Below, one piece after another: positions 45,685-54,888 of a stretch of DNA of 64,000 nucleotides. Position numbers and translations under genes: made by a program. Position 1 is the stretch's first letter, and each line of letters begins with the position of its first letter. The notes beneath the pieces are model-generated. The model worked only from the letters and a program-made list of their open reading frames with translations. It was not told where the DNA came from and did not search any database. Location: positions 682,001-746,000 of the forward strand of contig CAVUAO010000003.1 in the NCBI GenBank assembly GCA_963739515.1. Direction: 5' to 3'. This DNA is from JBFYTX01 sp963739515 (GTDB taxonomy: Bacteria > Chloroflexota > Dehalococcoidia > Dehalococcoidales > RBG-16-60-22).

Positions 45685-48573
45685 CTAAGTACCGTGTATC
45701 AGGTAGCTGCCGGTACCGCCGGTCTGGGTCTCGCTGCGGATAGAGATGATGAAATATACCAGGTTCCAGGCGTCGTTGAGAGAAAACAGGTCCACCTGAA
45801 GTTCCTTATCGCCGGGGGTCAGCACGTTATCGCTCCAGTTCAACTGGAAAGTATCGACGTCCACGCCCTCGTTGAACGTCCCCGGGTAAGACTTGCCGTT
45901 AAAGACATCGTTGGGGTCAGCGGTGGGATTGGTGAGGTTTTTCGAGACGCCGGACTTACCGGTAACGACGATGGAAGACGTACCGAAAGCATCGCCTTCG
46001 ACGACGAAAGTGGTAATTTTAGCGGCTAATGTCTCAACGATATGGCCGTACTTATCCTTGATGGGGTCGGGTACCTTGAAGTTAGTGATCTTTCCTCCAG
46101 GCAGACCGTCCTGGTCCCAGTCCAGGTTGTCGCCGGTGCCCGGATGGAAGGCGAAGTTGTTATCACGGATGTAGATATAGTGCCCCGCCGATTCCGGGGA
46201 GGCGTAAACGATAATCAGGGACCAGCCGGCACAAGCAAAATCGGAGTAGGAATTGTCAGGGTTGCGGACGTCCGCGGTGACGCCACCGACGGAATAGAGG
46301 GCGTTGCCGGTATGGTGCTCCTCGCCCTGAACGATGGGGTAGGTTTTCACCAGCGCGGAGACGTCCCGCACGCAGGCATAAGAGAAACCGTAGGGGTCGC
46401 CCCACATGGTATTGAGCATGGCATAAGAGCGGGTGGCGGTTAAATCATGGGCGCCGACCGCCGGCTCGGAGCCGTCGAAATACACCTGGTCGTTGCCGAT
46501 CTTGAATGTTATCCCCGTATCCACCGGCAGGTAAACGATTTTAATGTCGTCCAGGTAGACGTATTTAGAGGTACTGTTGAAATTGAAGTAGAACCGCATC
46601 TTAAAGTTGTGACTGGCTGTAAATTCGGAGGGGATATTTATCGAGAAGGGGGTAGCCGGGTCATCATCGCTGAATGCCTTATAATTTTGGCTCCAATTGG
46701 TGCCGTTATCGCTGGAGAAGGCGTAATAGAGGGTATCGGTAGACTGCAGGTTGCCGGTTTCGGTCTGGGTCCAGGAGAGATTAAAAATTCCCGTTCCGTA
46801 GGAACCTAAATTCAGGGGGTTTTTCAGGGTAATGGTCAACGGGCCGGTGTCGGTCGAGCTGGTACCCTGCCCCTGGAACTGGTTGGAAGAGATAGTCCAG
46901 CGGCTGGGAATATAATAATTAACCCTGGCATAGACCATCGATACCTGGACATTAGGCGTCAAACTCGTGCTGTAGACACCGAACTGCTGAAGTCCATTAG
47001 TGCTGCTTGGACTGTTTAAATCTGTCGCCGTCCAGGCAACGCCTGTTTTGGGATTGGTAGTACTTTGAAAGCTGTAAGTCGCCCAAGTATTTGTCAGGGT
47101 AGGGCTGGTTGCCCAGGAATAATATGGGTTTGAGCCTCCGTTTATTTTAAGCGCAGCACGGATATTGGGGGTGCCGGTACCGCTAAGCTTTTCGGCTCTG
47201 GCATAAATAGTAACATCTGAAATAGTGGCACCTGAGGGTATCGAGAACGGTGAAAAGTTAAAAAGTCTATAAGCAGAGCCACTTGCCAAAGTAGTACCCT
47301 TTATGTAATCGTTATCATTCGGATTGGTTTCATCAACTTTATCCCAATAGGTCGCAGGTGAAGCCGGGTAATAAGTCCAGGTGCCGGTGGCACTGCCATC
47401 AGGGGTAACAGGTACGCTGGTCTGGCTATTGGTAACGTCATTGGTCCTGACCCAGTTATTTAAGTTGGAGCAGTCGTCGGAAAGGACGTTGCCTACGGCA
47501 TTCTGATTGCGCCAGCCGGACCAGTAGAGGTAGGCATAGACCGCATCGGCATCAGCCGGGATGGACTGGAGGTTGAACGTGCCGGGGGTATGCCAGGTTT
47601 CACGTTTATTATCTTTGGGATTATCATCCGATAGCAGCGAGTTGCCGATGGCGACATAGTCGCCGGACATAGCATCCCCCATCTGGCGCAGCTCGTTCTT
47701 GGAGGAATAGGCTTCGACCACAGTATCCCCGGCCGTGGAGACCATTTTATAGTAGCGGGTATCGATATCCCAGGAGACGGGCACGTCATCGGGATTGGAA
47801 CCATTCATCCCCGTGGTTATCCAGGCAATGGGTGAGAGGTTGGGGTTGTCCTCGGTATAACTAAAGGTAAAATCGAAAGACATGGTCTCAGAGTCGAAAT
47901 TAGGCATCTGGGTAAAGAGGGGGTAAGGCGCGTTGAATTTCCAGAGCATGGTCGTGCCGCCGGGGGCCGGCAAGGGACCGACCGGTGTGGAAGGATGGCC
48001 AGCGACCTGGAGGGTGCAGTTGTCGGCATAATTAAAGCCGCGGGGCATCCATACCCCCAGCGATTTGACGGTGAGGTTATCACCGACATCAGGGACAAAG
48101 GAGACCAGGACGCGGTACGGGTTGCCGGGGAGGGCGCTGCCGGCCACGACCAGCTTCTCCGATTCCATCATTGCCTTGGCTTCATTGGCATCCAGTCCCA
48201 ACTGGTCCAGCGTGACATCGGTGGGGAACCAGACGTTCGAGATGGTAAAATTGGCCGCCATGCCGTTAATATCTTCGGTCTGATAAGGCCAGGAAGTATT
48301 AAAGTCGTAAGGGTTATAACCGGCGCCCAGGAAGTCGTATTTAATACGCCAGAGGCTGTCCTCGATACCGGAATCGGCGGTATAGAGCTCGTCGGTATTT
48401 TTTTCGTAAACTTCGCCGGTCTTGATGGCGGTGCTGATATGGGTAAGCGTGGGCACGAGGGTAAGGCTGCCCAGTATCAGGAAGATCATCACGAGGATGA
48501 GGGCCTGCCCGGCTTCACCGGACGACCGCCTGGACCGGAGGAAACGACCAATTTTTTTCATAATATTATCCAT
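45685..48573 (-). CDS. Very large pilin-like/PilX-type surface protein
   Basis: The 962-residue protein begins GEAGQALILVMIFLILGSLTLV, a hydrophobic helix like that of PilX/TadE-type minor pilins. The continuing helix ends in YTADSGIEDSLW, seen in PilX-like proteins (usually AExG). The long ectodomain is Ser/Thr/Asn/Tyr-rich with beta-sandwich features (FSPFSIPSGATISDVTIYARAE; TWATYSFQS; YLDDIKIVYLPVDTG). Some segments resemble DNRLRE or carbohydrate-binding folds. It is translated downstream of two prepilins and probably crowns or decorates a pilus or pseudopilus. Confidence 0.75.
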   Translation of the reverse strand: MDNIMKKIGRFLRSRRSSGEAGQALILVMIFLILGSLTLVPTLTHISTAIKTGEVYEKNTDELYTADSGIEDSLWRIKYDFLGAGYNPYDFNTSWPYQTEDINGMAANFTISNVWFPTDVTLDQLGLDANEAKAMMESEKLVVAGSALPGNPYRVLVSFVPDVGDNLTVKSLGVWMPRGFNYADNCTLQVAGHPSTPVGPLPAPGGTTMLWKFNAPYPLFTQMPNFDSETMSFDFTFSYTEDNPNLSPIAWITTGMNGSNPDDVPVSWDIDTRYYKMVSTAGDTVVEAYSSKNELRQMGDAMSGDYVAIGNSLLSDDNPKDNKRETWHTPGTFNLQSIPADADAVYAYLYWSGWRNQNAVGNVLSDDCSNLNNWVRTNDVTNSQTSVPVTPDGSATGTWTYYPASPATYWDKVDETNPNDNDYIKGTTLASGSAYRLFNFSPFSIPSGATISDVTIYARAEKLSGTGTPNIRAALKINGGSNPYYSWATSPTLTNTWATYSFQSTTNPKTGVAWTATDLNSPSSTNGLQQFGVYSTSLTPNVQVSMVYARVNYYIPSRWTISSNQFQGQGTSSTDTGPLTITLKNPLNLGSYGTGIFNLSWTQTETGNLQSTDTLYYAFSSDNGTNWSQNYKAFSDDDPATPFSINIPSEFTASHNFKMRFYFNFNSTSKYVYLDDIKIVYLPVDTGITFKIGNDQVYFDGSEPAVGAHDLTATRSYAMLNTMWGDPYGFSYACVRDVSALVKTYPIVQGEEHHTGNALYSVGGVTADVRNPDNSYSDFACAGWSLIIVYASPESAGHYIYIRDNNFAFHPGTGDNLDWDQDGLPGGKITNFKVPDPIKDKYGHIVETLAAKITTFVVEGDAFGTSSIVVTGKSGVSKNLTNPTADPNDVFNGKSYPGTFNEGVDVDTFQLNWSDNVLTPGDKELQVDLFSLNDAWNLVYFIISIRSETQTGGTGSYLIHGT

Positions 48574-48575
48574 TT

Positions 48576-49100
48576 TTACAAGCTGGGCCGGGGCGCGGTA
48601 ACGTTCAACCTGGTGACGTTGACGACGCGCGCTCCGCTACCCACGGTGCCGGTAATGGTTATGGTAAATTCCTCGTTAACCCAGGTACAGACGGGGGCAA
48701 TTTTGACATACTGGGCTATCAAGTTCACCTGCGGGGGGCTGCCCGTGATGGTATAGGTCCGCTTGAGCTGGAAGTTGGCATCCACGGAATAGACGGCGTG
48801 GGCGGTCTTGTTGTCCCAGGTAACCCAGGTAAAGGTGAGGTTGGAAGTGGCGGGAAAGTGCTGCCAGTTATCAATCGACTGCGCCATCTGGGCATCGCGC
48901 GAAATCCACTGGATGGCGTTAAGGACCTGACGATTGGCGGTAGTATAGTCGTTGTTCTTGACGGTCTGATTGATGACCTGGGCATTAGCCATAGCGGCAC
49001 CCAGGCCGATAAGACCGGTAATCGCCAGCGCGGCGATTACCTCGATGAGGGTAAAACCCGCCTGGTTTCTATGGAGCGACCTGATTTTACGTAAAAACAT
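48576..49100 (-). CDS. Type IV prepilin/pseudopilin (PilW-like)
   Basis: The 174-residue protein has the class III leader with cleavage at QAG|FTLIEVIAALAITGLIGLG, including Glu+5. The short C-terminal domain is beta-rich. It ends 2 bases before the giant pilin-like gene starts. No prepilin peptidase or assembly ATPase is in the window. Confidence 0.9.
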   Translation of the reverse strand: MFLRKIRSLHRNQAGFTLIEVIAALAITGLIGLGAAMANAQVINQTVKNNDYTTANRQVLNAIQWISRDAQMAQSIDNWQHFPATSNLTFTWVTWDNKTAHAVYSVDANFQLKRTYTITGSPPQVNLIAQYVKIAPVCTWVNEEFTITITGTVGSGARVVNVTRLNVTAPRPSL

Positions 49101-49108
49101 AGCTCATC

Positions 49109-49483
49109 TTATGAAGTGCGGTCCAAGTTATAGCTCTCGAGGACAAGCACATCATGACTTTTATGGCGGATGGTGACGGTTATTTTCTGGATGTTGCCGT
49201 TCCTTTCGTTAGTGATGACCCAGGAGGGGGTATAGCCGGGATAATTAGTGCGCATGCTCGACGGCCATACCGCGTCCATGTCGTATTCGGTAGCAAAACT
49301 TAGCTTTTTAATATTTTCGATAATGGTCTCGGCGAGAATCTTGGCCGAGGTTCTTTCGTCATTGGTGGCGCGGGCGGTGGAGGTGGTGGCGAGGGCGCTG
49401 AGAAAGGTCACGCCGATAATGCCGAGAATCGCCACGGCCAGTATGGTTTCAAGGAGTGAAATTCCCTTTTCGCTTTTTCTCAT
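49109..49483 (-). CDS. Type IV prepilin/pseudopilin (PilV/GspI-like)
   Basis: The prepilin start is MRKSEKG|ISLLETILAVAILGIIGVTF at 49483; the open frame extends upstream to 49558 without a prepilin-like leader. About 124 residues. The short ectodomain contains WPSSMRTNYPGYTPSWVIT. It is 8 bases upstream of the PilW-like gene. Confidence 0.85.
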   Translation of the reverse strand: MRKSEKGISLLETILAVAILGIIGVTFLSALATTSTARATNDERTSAKILAETIIENIKKLSFATEYDMDAVWPSSMRTNYPGYTPSWVITNERNGNIQKITVTIRHKSHDVLVLESYNLDRTS

Positions 49484-49650
49484 ATTTCCACGTCCCGGAG
49501 GGGGTGCGGTAATGCCCGACGGCTCGATAAACGCAGCACGGCCACCGTAAATAAGCATAGATTCCCTACCAGTATTATTCTCTGGCGCATAGCTGGTGTA
49601 AATAGTAAATTCGTCATGTTACCTAGGTCATCCGGCGATGGCATCTTTTA

Positions 49651-50676
49651 TCACGCTTTTAAAGAGTTGATAATGGGCGTCTTCAGGAAAGCCTTGACCA
49701 CCACGGGGTCGAACTGGGACGCGGCGCACTTTTTAATCTCCGCGATAGCCTTGACGGCGGTCAGGGCGGAGCGATAGGGGCGGTCGGAGGTCATGGCGTC
49801 GAAGGAGTCAGCCACGGCCAGTATCCTGGCGCCCAGGGGTATTTCTTCGCCGCGGGCTTTCTGGTTGAGCCCGGTCCCATCGTAGCTGTCATGGTGGTGG
49901 CGGATGACTTCCACTATTTTGGCGTTGACGAGCGGCTCGACGATGCCGGGGCCGATGCTGCAATGCGTCAGGATGTAGTCGTACTCCGTGGGGGTAAGCA
50001 TGCCCGGTTTATTCTGGACACTCGAATCGATACCTATCTTACCGATGTCGTGGAGGAGGGCCGCCCAGCGCAGGTTTTCCAGCTCCTCGCCCTCAATACC
50101 GAGGACACAGCCGGTATCGACGGCTATTTTGGTGACCCGCCGCGAGTGCCCGGCAGTGTACTTGTCTTTGGCTTCCAGGGCGCTGACCAGCGATTCGACG
50201 GCGTCGATGAAGAGCTTCTGGAGCTCGCGGGACTGCTGCTCGACCTTGCCTTCGAGCACCTGCCGCTTTTCTTTAAGACGCATCTCCAGCTGTCTCTTTT
50301 TTAAGACCATATTGATATTGGCTACAAGCTGGTTGATATCAAACGGCTTGGTGATATAGTCCTGGGCGCCGTTTTTCATGCAATTAATAATCGTATCAGG
50401 CTCGACGACGGCCGTCGCCATGACCACCGCCGTGTCCGGGTAAGACCTCTTGATCTGGGGAAGGAGCTCACTGCCCGACGTGCCCGGCATCATAATATCC
50501 AGGATAACCAGGTCAGTCGGCGTTTTTTCCAGGTTTTTCAGCGCCTCTCCGGCGTTAGCCGCTTCATCGCAGGCGAAACCGCTGCGGGTGAGGCATTTAT
50601 TCAGGCTTCTCCGCACTGTTTTTTCATCGTCAACGATAAGAATTTTTTCCTTGAGAGGTGCTGTCACCATATTCAT
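49651..50676 (-). CDS. Response regulator with HD-GYP-type output domain
   Basis: The receiver domain (about 1-125) has phosphoacceptor D60 in DLVILDIMMPG and K110-type KPF. A coiled segment links to an HD-GYP domain with AALLHDIGKIG. The second motif reads HHHDSYDGTGLN, so the usual GYP is GLN; cyclic di-GMP hydrolysis may be impaired. ATG at 50670 (third residue) has the better spacing to AGGA. The gene follows the PAS histidine kinase, its probable partner. Confidence 0.88.
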   Translation of the reverse strand: MNMVTAPLKEKILIVDDEKTVRRSLNKCLTRSGFACDEAANAGEALKNLEKTPTDLVILDIMMPGTSGSELLPQIKRSYPDTAVVMATAVVEPDTIINCMKNGAQDYITKPFDINQLVANINMVLKKRQLEMRLKEKRQVLEGKVEQQSRELQKLFIDAVESLVSALEAKDKYTAGHSRRVTKIAVDTGCVLGIEGEELENLRWAALLHDIGKIGIDSSVQNKPGMLTPTEYDYILTHCSIGPGIVEPLVNAKIVEVIRHHHDSYDGTGLNQKARGEEIPLGARILAVADSFDAMTSDRPYRSALTAVKAIAEIKKCAASQFDPVVVKAFLKTPIINSLKA

Positions 50677-50704
50677 TTCCTTTCATCGCTACCGAATTTT
50701 TTTT

Positions 50705-53398
50705 CTAAGAAGCCGCCACCGGTATCCTCACGGTGAAGGTGGTGCCTTTGTTCACCTGTGTTTTAACGCTGATTTTACCGCCGTGCTGGGAGACTATGCC
50801 GTAGCAGATGCTCAGGCCAAGGCCGGTGCCTTTGCCGATGTCCTTGGTGGTGAAGAAGGGGTCGAATATGCGGGGGAGGACGTTTTTCTTGATGCCGCAC
50901 CCGTTATCGGCGAACAGGATGTGGACATGATGATTGATTCTTTCGGTGGTAATCATCAGCACGCCGGGCCGGCTAACTTCTTTAATGGCCGCTTCGGCGT
51001 TGAGGATGATATTCAGGAAAACCTGCTGCAACTGGTACTTGTCTATCCGGATATCCGGCAGGTCCTCCTGAAAATTGGTGACGACGCTGATGTTATTCGT
51101 CTTTTCCTCGTACTCGCGGAGTCGCAGCACGTCTCTAACGACCTCATTTACCGAAGCCTGGCCGTTTTCGTAAACGTTATTGCGCGTGAAGAGGAGGACG
51201 TTTTTCACAATATTGGCGGCGCGTTTGGCTTCACTGTAGATGCACCGCAGGTCCTCTTTAGGCTCCGGCGGGACATCGCTATCAAGGAGCAATTGAGACA
51301 GAGACAGGATGCCGGTGAGAGGATTATTGAGCTCGTGGGCCAGGCCGGCCGCCATCTCTCCTAATGAAGCCAGGCGGTCGGTGAGGTACAATTTTTCCTT
51401 TTCCTCCCTTTCCCGGGAAACGTCCGAGAAAGTAAGCAGGGTCCTTTCCTCATCCATTTTTATGGCGGCGCAGACAATAATCTTATCGGTATTATGCACG
51501 CGATACCGGAATTCCAGCGTGTTGTCTTCTTGCTTGCCGAGTTTCACGCCCTGATAAAGGTTGAGCAGCTGTTCCACCGGGATAATATCCTGGAGAAGTT
51601 TGTTTTCCAGGGCTTTATTGCGGCGGCGGAAAATAGCGTGGGCGGCCGTATTCGCCAGTATCACGCGGTCATTGCCATCGATGACGAGGACGCCTTCCCG
51701 CATCGTAGCCAGGATGCTCTCGATAAGCTGTCGCTGCGCCTGCAGTTTCGCTTCCACCTCTTTGCGTTCGGTCACATCGCGCTCGACATCGATATACGCG
51801 GAAATCTGGCCCTTGTCGTCGTACAGCGGGGAAAGGCGGCAATCACAGATGATAGCGCGTCCATCTTTGCGTTTTTTTGTGTAAGTCTCACTCCAGACCT
51901 TGCCCTGGCTGATATATTTCTTAACTTTCCGTTTGGTTTCTTCCGTGGGCGGGGACACGTTAAAATGGGAAAGGTCTTTGCCTCTGATTTCGTCAAAGGA
52001 ATAGCCGAGCAGGTCTTCCGCCGCCCGGTTCATATAAGTAATTTTCATGCGGGGGTCAGTAATCATGATGGAGTCCGATACCTGCTGCGTAACGGAGGAG
52101 AGTCGCCTTAACTGTTCCTCGGCCTTTTTATGTTCGGTAATATCCCGCACGAAGACAATTAATTGCCCATCATCGGCGTTAGTGTGTTTGACACTTATCT
52201 CAGTATCAATTATCCGGCCGTCTTTGCATTTATGTTGCGATTCGAAGCGGTCGGAGCCCTGCGCGATTATTTTTTTAATGCGTTCAGAAGTCTGCTCGGG
52301 TTTTTCGATGGCTTCAATGTCGGTTATGGACATTTTCAGGAGTTCTTCCCGGGTGTAACCTATCATCGTGCAGTACGAGTCGTTGACTTCCAGGAACTTG
52401 CCGTTCAGGTCGCAGATCCAGAAACCGTCCAGGGCGGTCTGGAGAATTGCCTGCCGTTTTTCCTCGACCGTCTTACGTTCGGTAATATCCACGGAGTTAA
52501 CGATGGCATACAGGAACTCTCCATCCTGCGTTACCGAGACCCAGTTCATGTCAATCCAGTAGGGTTCGCCGTTTTTCTTGAGGGCGACGATTTCGCCTTT
52601 ACCGACCGGCTGGCGGATGGCTTCGTTGTAGATTGGGAGGAAGTCTTCCCCAAGTTCTTTGGGCCACCAGGGATAGGGGGCTTTCAGACCGACGGCCTCC
52701 GCCGTGGTCCATCCGTTGAGGCGTTCCCAGGCGGGGTTGACGTACCTGACGGAGGTATCCGGATTGATGACCACGGTGGCGTGGGGGGCGTTTTCCAGGA
52801 GGCTGGTAACGAACTTCTGGCTTTCCTGCAGCGCTTTTTCCGCCTTTTTACGCTCGGTGACCTCATGGCCGATTTCGAGGCAGATGATGACCTTGCCGCT
52901 GGCATCTTTGACGGGGTTAGCCGTGTTCTCCCAGTAAGACACTTCGCCGGAAAGCTCCAGTCGCTTTTTTTCAAAGGCGTGGGATTGGCCATCACGAAAC
53001 GCCATTTTCACGGGGCAACCTTCACACACCTTGTCTTGATTAGCATAGGCGCGATAACATTTCTCCCCGAGGTGGTCGCCGCTGCTTGTCTTTGACCGCT
53101 GGTTCTGAAAGATAATATTAAAATCACGGTTAATGATGGTGAGGGCATCCATCATGGCGTCGATAACGGAATGCAATTTATTCCCTTCTATCTGGAGGGC
53201 TTCTTCCGCGAGCCTGCGCTCGGCGACATTGCACGAGTTTTCCGCCATCAGGCGTGAAAAACCGCTGTTTTCCATTGACGGATGACGCGGCGGTCGCCCC
53301 TGAGGGCGGCCGGGGTTACGGGCACCGAATTTACGGTCGGCTTTAATTGCGGGCAGCAATGTCTTCATTTTAACCACCGCCTTCCCGCGGAAAACCAT
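50705..53398 (-). CDS. Multi-PAS sensor histidine kinase
   Basis: The 897-residue soluble kinase has about five PAS domains: near 70-185 (with CEGCPVKMA), 195-310, 315-430, 440-555 and 565-665. HisKA follows with H688 in GLAHELNNPLTG and an HATPase domain with NAEAA, FADNGCG and GKGTGLGLSIC. No transmembrane helix is seen, so it senses a cytoplasmic signal, perhaps redox or a ligand. Its start lies about 200 bases from a divergent larA-like gene. The pair with the HD-GYP regulator forms a two-component system. Confidence 0.9.
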   Translation of the reverse strand: MVFRGKAVVKMKTLLPAIKADRKFGARNPGRPQGRPPRHPSMENSGFSRLMAENSCNVAERRLAEEALQIEGNKLHSVIDAMMDALTIINRDFNIIFQNQRSKTSSGDHLGEKCYRAYANQDKVCEGCPVKMAFRDGQSHAFEKKRLELSGEVSYWENTANPVKDASGKVIICLEIGHEVTERKKAEKALQESQKFVTSLLENAPHATVVINPDTSVRYVNPAWERLNGWTTAEAVGLKAPYPWWPKELGEDFLPIYNEAIRQPVGKGEIVALKKNGEPYWIDMNWVSVTQDGEFLYAIVNSVDITERKTVEEKRQAILQTALDGFWICDLNGKFLEVNDSYCTMIGYTREELLKMSITDIEAIEKPEQTSERIKKIIAQGSDRFESQHKCKDGRIIDTEISVKHTNADDGQLIVFVRDITEHKKAEEQLRRLSSVTQQVSDSIMITDPRMKITYMNRAAEDLLGYSFDEIRGKDLSHFNVSPPTEETKRKVKKYISQGKVWSETYTKKRKDGRAIICDCRLSPLYDDKGQISAYIDVERDVTERKEVEAKLQAQRQLIESILATMREGVLVIDGNDRVILANTAAHAIFRRRNKALENKLLQDIIPVEQLLNLYQGVKLGKQEDNTLEFRYRVHNTDKIIVCAAIKMDEERTLLTFSDVSREREEKEKLYLTDRLASLGEMAAGLAHELNNPLTGILSLSQLLLDSDVPPEPKEDLRCIYSEAKRAANIVKNVLLFTRNNVYENGQASVNEVVRDVLRLREYEEKTNNISVVTNFQEDLPDIRIDKYQLQQVFLNIILNAEAAIKEVSRPGVLMITTERINHHVHILFADNGCGIKKNVLPRIFDPFFTTKDIGKGTGLGLSICYGIVSQHGGKISVKTQVNKGTTFTVRIPVAAS

Positions 53399-53425
53399 TC
53401 AGGACGCGGGAAAAATAGGGTTCCA

Positions 53426-53450
53426 GTATTTTCGTCATATGGCGAAATAC
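53426..53450. repeat. Hairpin upstream of the histidine kinase
   Basis: GTATTTTCG and CGAAATAC pair with one bulged base around TCATATGG. It lies in the divergent 53399-53593 gap and may be a regulatory site for either gene. Confidence 0.45.
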
Positions 53451-53593
53451 TACCATCGGAAGGGTAAATAATTTGTTAATATACACATGCATGATGTAAA
53501 CGATTCATAAAAAATGTAGCATGGTTTAAATCCGTAAAGAACAGAATCCGGCCCGGCGGGTGAGGTTCCCAGTAAAAATGGTAGAATTGCACC

Positions 53594-54839
53594 ATGACAA
53601 AGAGGATCAGCCTGCCCCAGCTGGCCTGGCACGGCGTGAAAAAACTCGAAATTAAGCTACCTGAGAACTGGCAGGTGGAAATCTGCAATATGGCGGGTTA
53701 TGACCGACCGAAACTAAAGCCCGCGGAGATTAAGGCGGCCATCGGAAGACCCATTAACATGTTACCGCTGAGGGAGTACGCCCGCGATAAAAAGGAAGCG
53801 GTTATTCTGTTCGACGATATGACGCGGGTGACCAGGGCGGCGGAAATAGTCCCCCATGTCCTGGCAGAGCTGGCCAAAGCCGGTATCGCCGATAACCGGA
53901 TCCGCTTTATCGCCGCCAGCGGCTGCCACGGGGCGATGAGACCGGGCGGACTTCGTGAAAAAGCTGGGCGAAGACGTTTTAAAGCGGTTCCCGGTCTATA
54001 ATCATTCGCCGTTCGATAACTGCGTTTACGCGGGCACGACCCAAAGCGGCACGAAACTATATATCAACGCCGAGGTCATGAGGTGCGACCTCAAGATAGG
54101 CATCGGGTCTATCGTGCCGCATATCATGGCGGGGTTCGGCGGCGGGGGGAAGATAGTGCTGCCGGGCGTGGCGTCCTACGAAACGGTCGTGGCGCTCCAT
54201 TCTGGGCGGGAAGCCGCCGGACAGGGAAAGTTTAAAGACACCGTGACCGGCATGGGCGCCTGGGAGGGCAATCCCCGGCGGAAGGACATCGACGAAGCGG
54301 CGGAAATCGTCGGGCTGGATATGATAATCAACGCGCTGGTCAACGGGTGGGGGGAGACGGCGGGGATATTCGCCGGAGCTCCCGGGCCCGCTTACGCCGC
54401 CGCCCTGGCCGCCGCGCAAGGGCATTACCTGACGAAGGCGGCAAAAGACATGGATATCGTCATCGCCAATACCTTCGCCAAAGCCAACGAGGCGGTTTCC
54501 GGGCTGCTCGTCGCCTTCCCATCGGTAAAACAGTCGGGCGGCGATATCGTCCTCATCGCCAACGCCCCGGAAGGCCAGATGACGCACTACCTGATGGGGC
54601 CCTTCGGCAACGAAATCGGCGGGAAGCTGCAGCTGCGGATGAAGCCGCCGGCGAACGTCAACCGCCTGATTATCTTCAGTGAATACCCCGAGCTGGCCAG
54701 CCGGAACTACCTGGAAGACACCGGTAGAGTGGTCATGATGGACAAGTGGGCGGAAGTCCTTAAGATGCTTCAAGAAAGGCACGGGGCGGGGACTAAAGTG
54801 GCCGTCTACCCGAACTCGGACATCCAGTACGGCGGGTAA
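53594..54839 (+). CDS. LarA-family (nickel-pincer racemase-like) protein, frameshifted
   Basis: LarA enzymes use a nickel-pincer nucleotide to racemise 2-hydroxyacids. The first part (53594 to about 53950) has VILFDDMTRVTRAAEIVPHVL and the histidine-containing AASGCHGAM. The second resumes as DFVKKLGEDVLKRFPVYNHSPFDNC. One surplus base near 53949 breaks the frame; removing it gives about 414 residues, family length. Later motifs are GSIVPHIMAGFGGGGKIVLPG and NAPEGQMTHYLMGPFG. Lactate itself need not be the substrate. It is convergent with the mycofactocin locus. Ni-pincer genes (larBCE) are not visible. Confidence 0.78.
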
Positions 54840-54888
54840 AAGCTTTAAAAGCCCGGGAATTTCCGAGATGTTCCGGATAAAGGTATTC

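Noticed and set aside
50450..51364. Open frame of 304 codons antisense to the two-component genes
   Set aside because: It spans two genes on the other strand and shows no family features.
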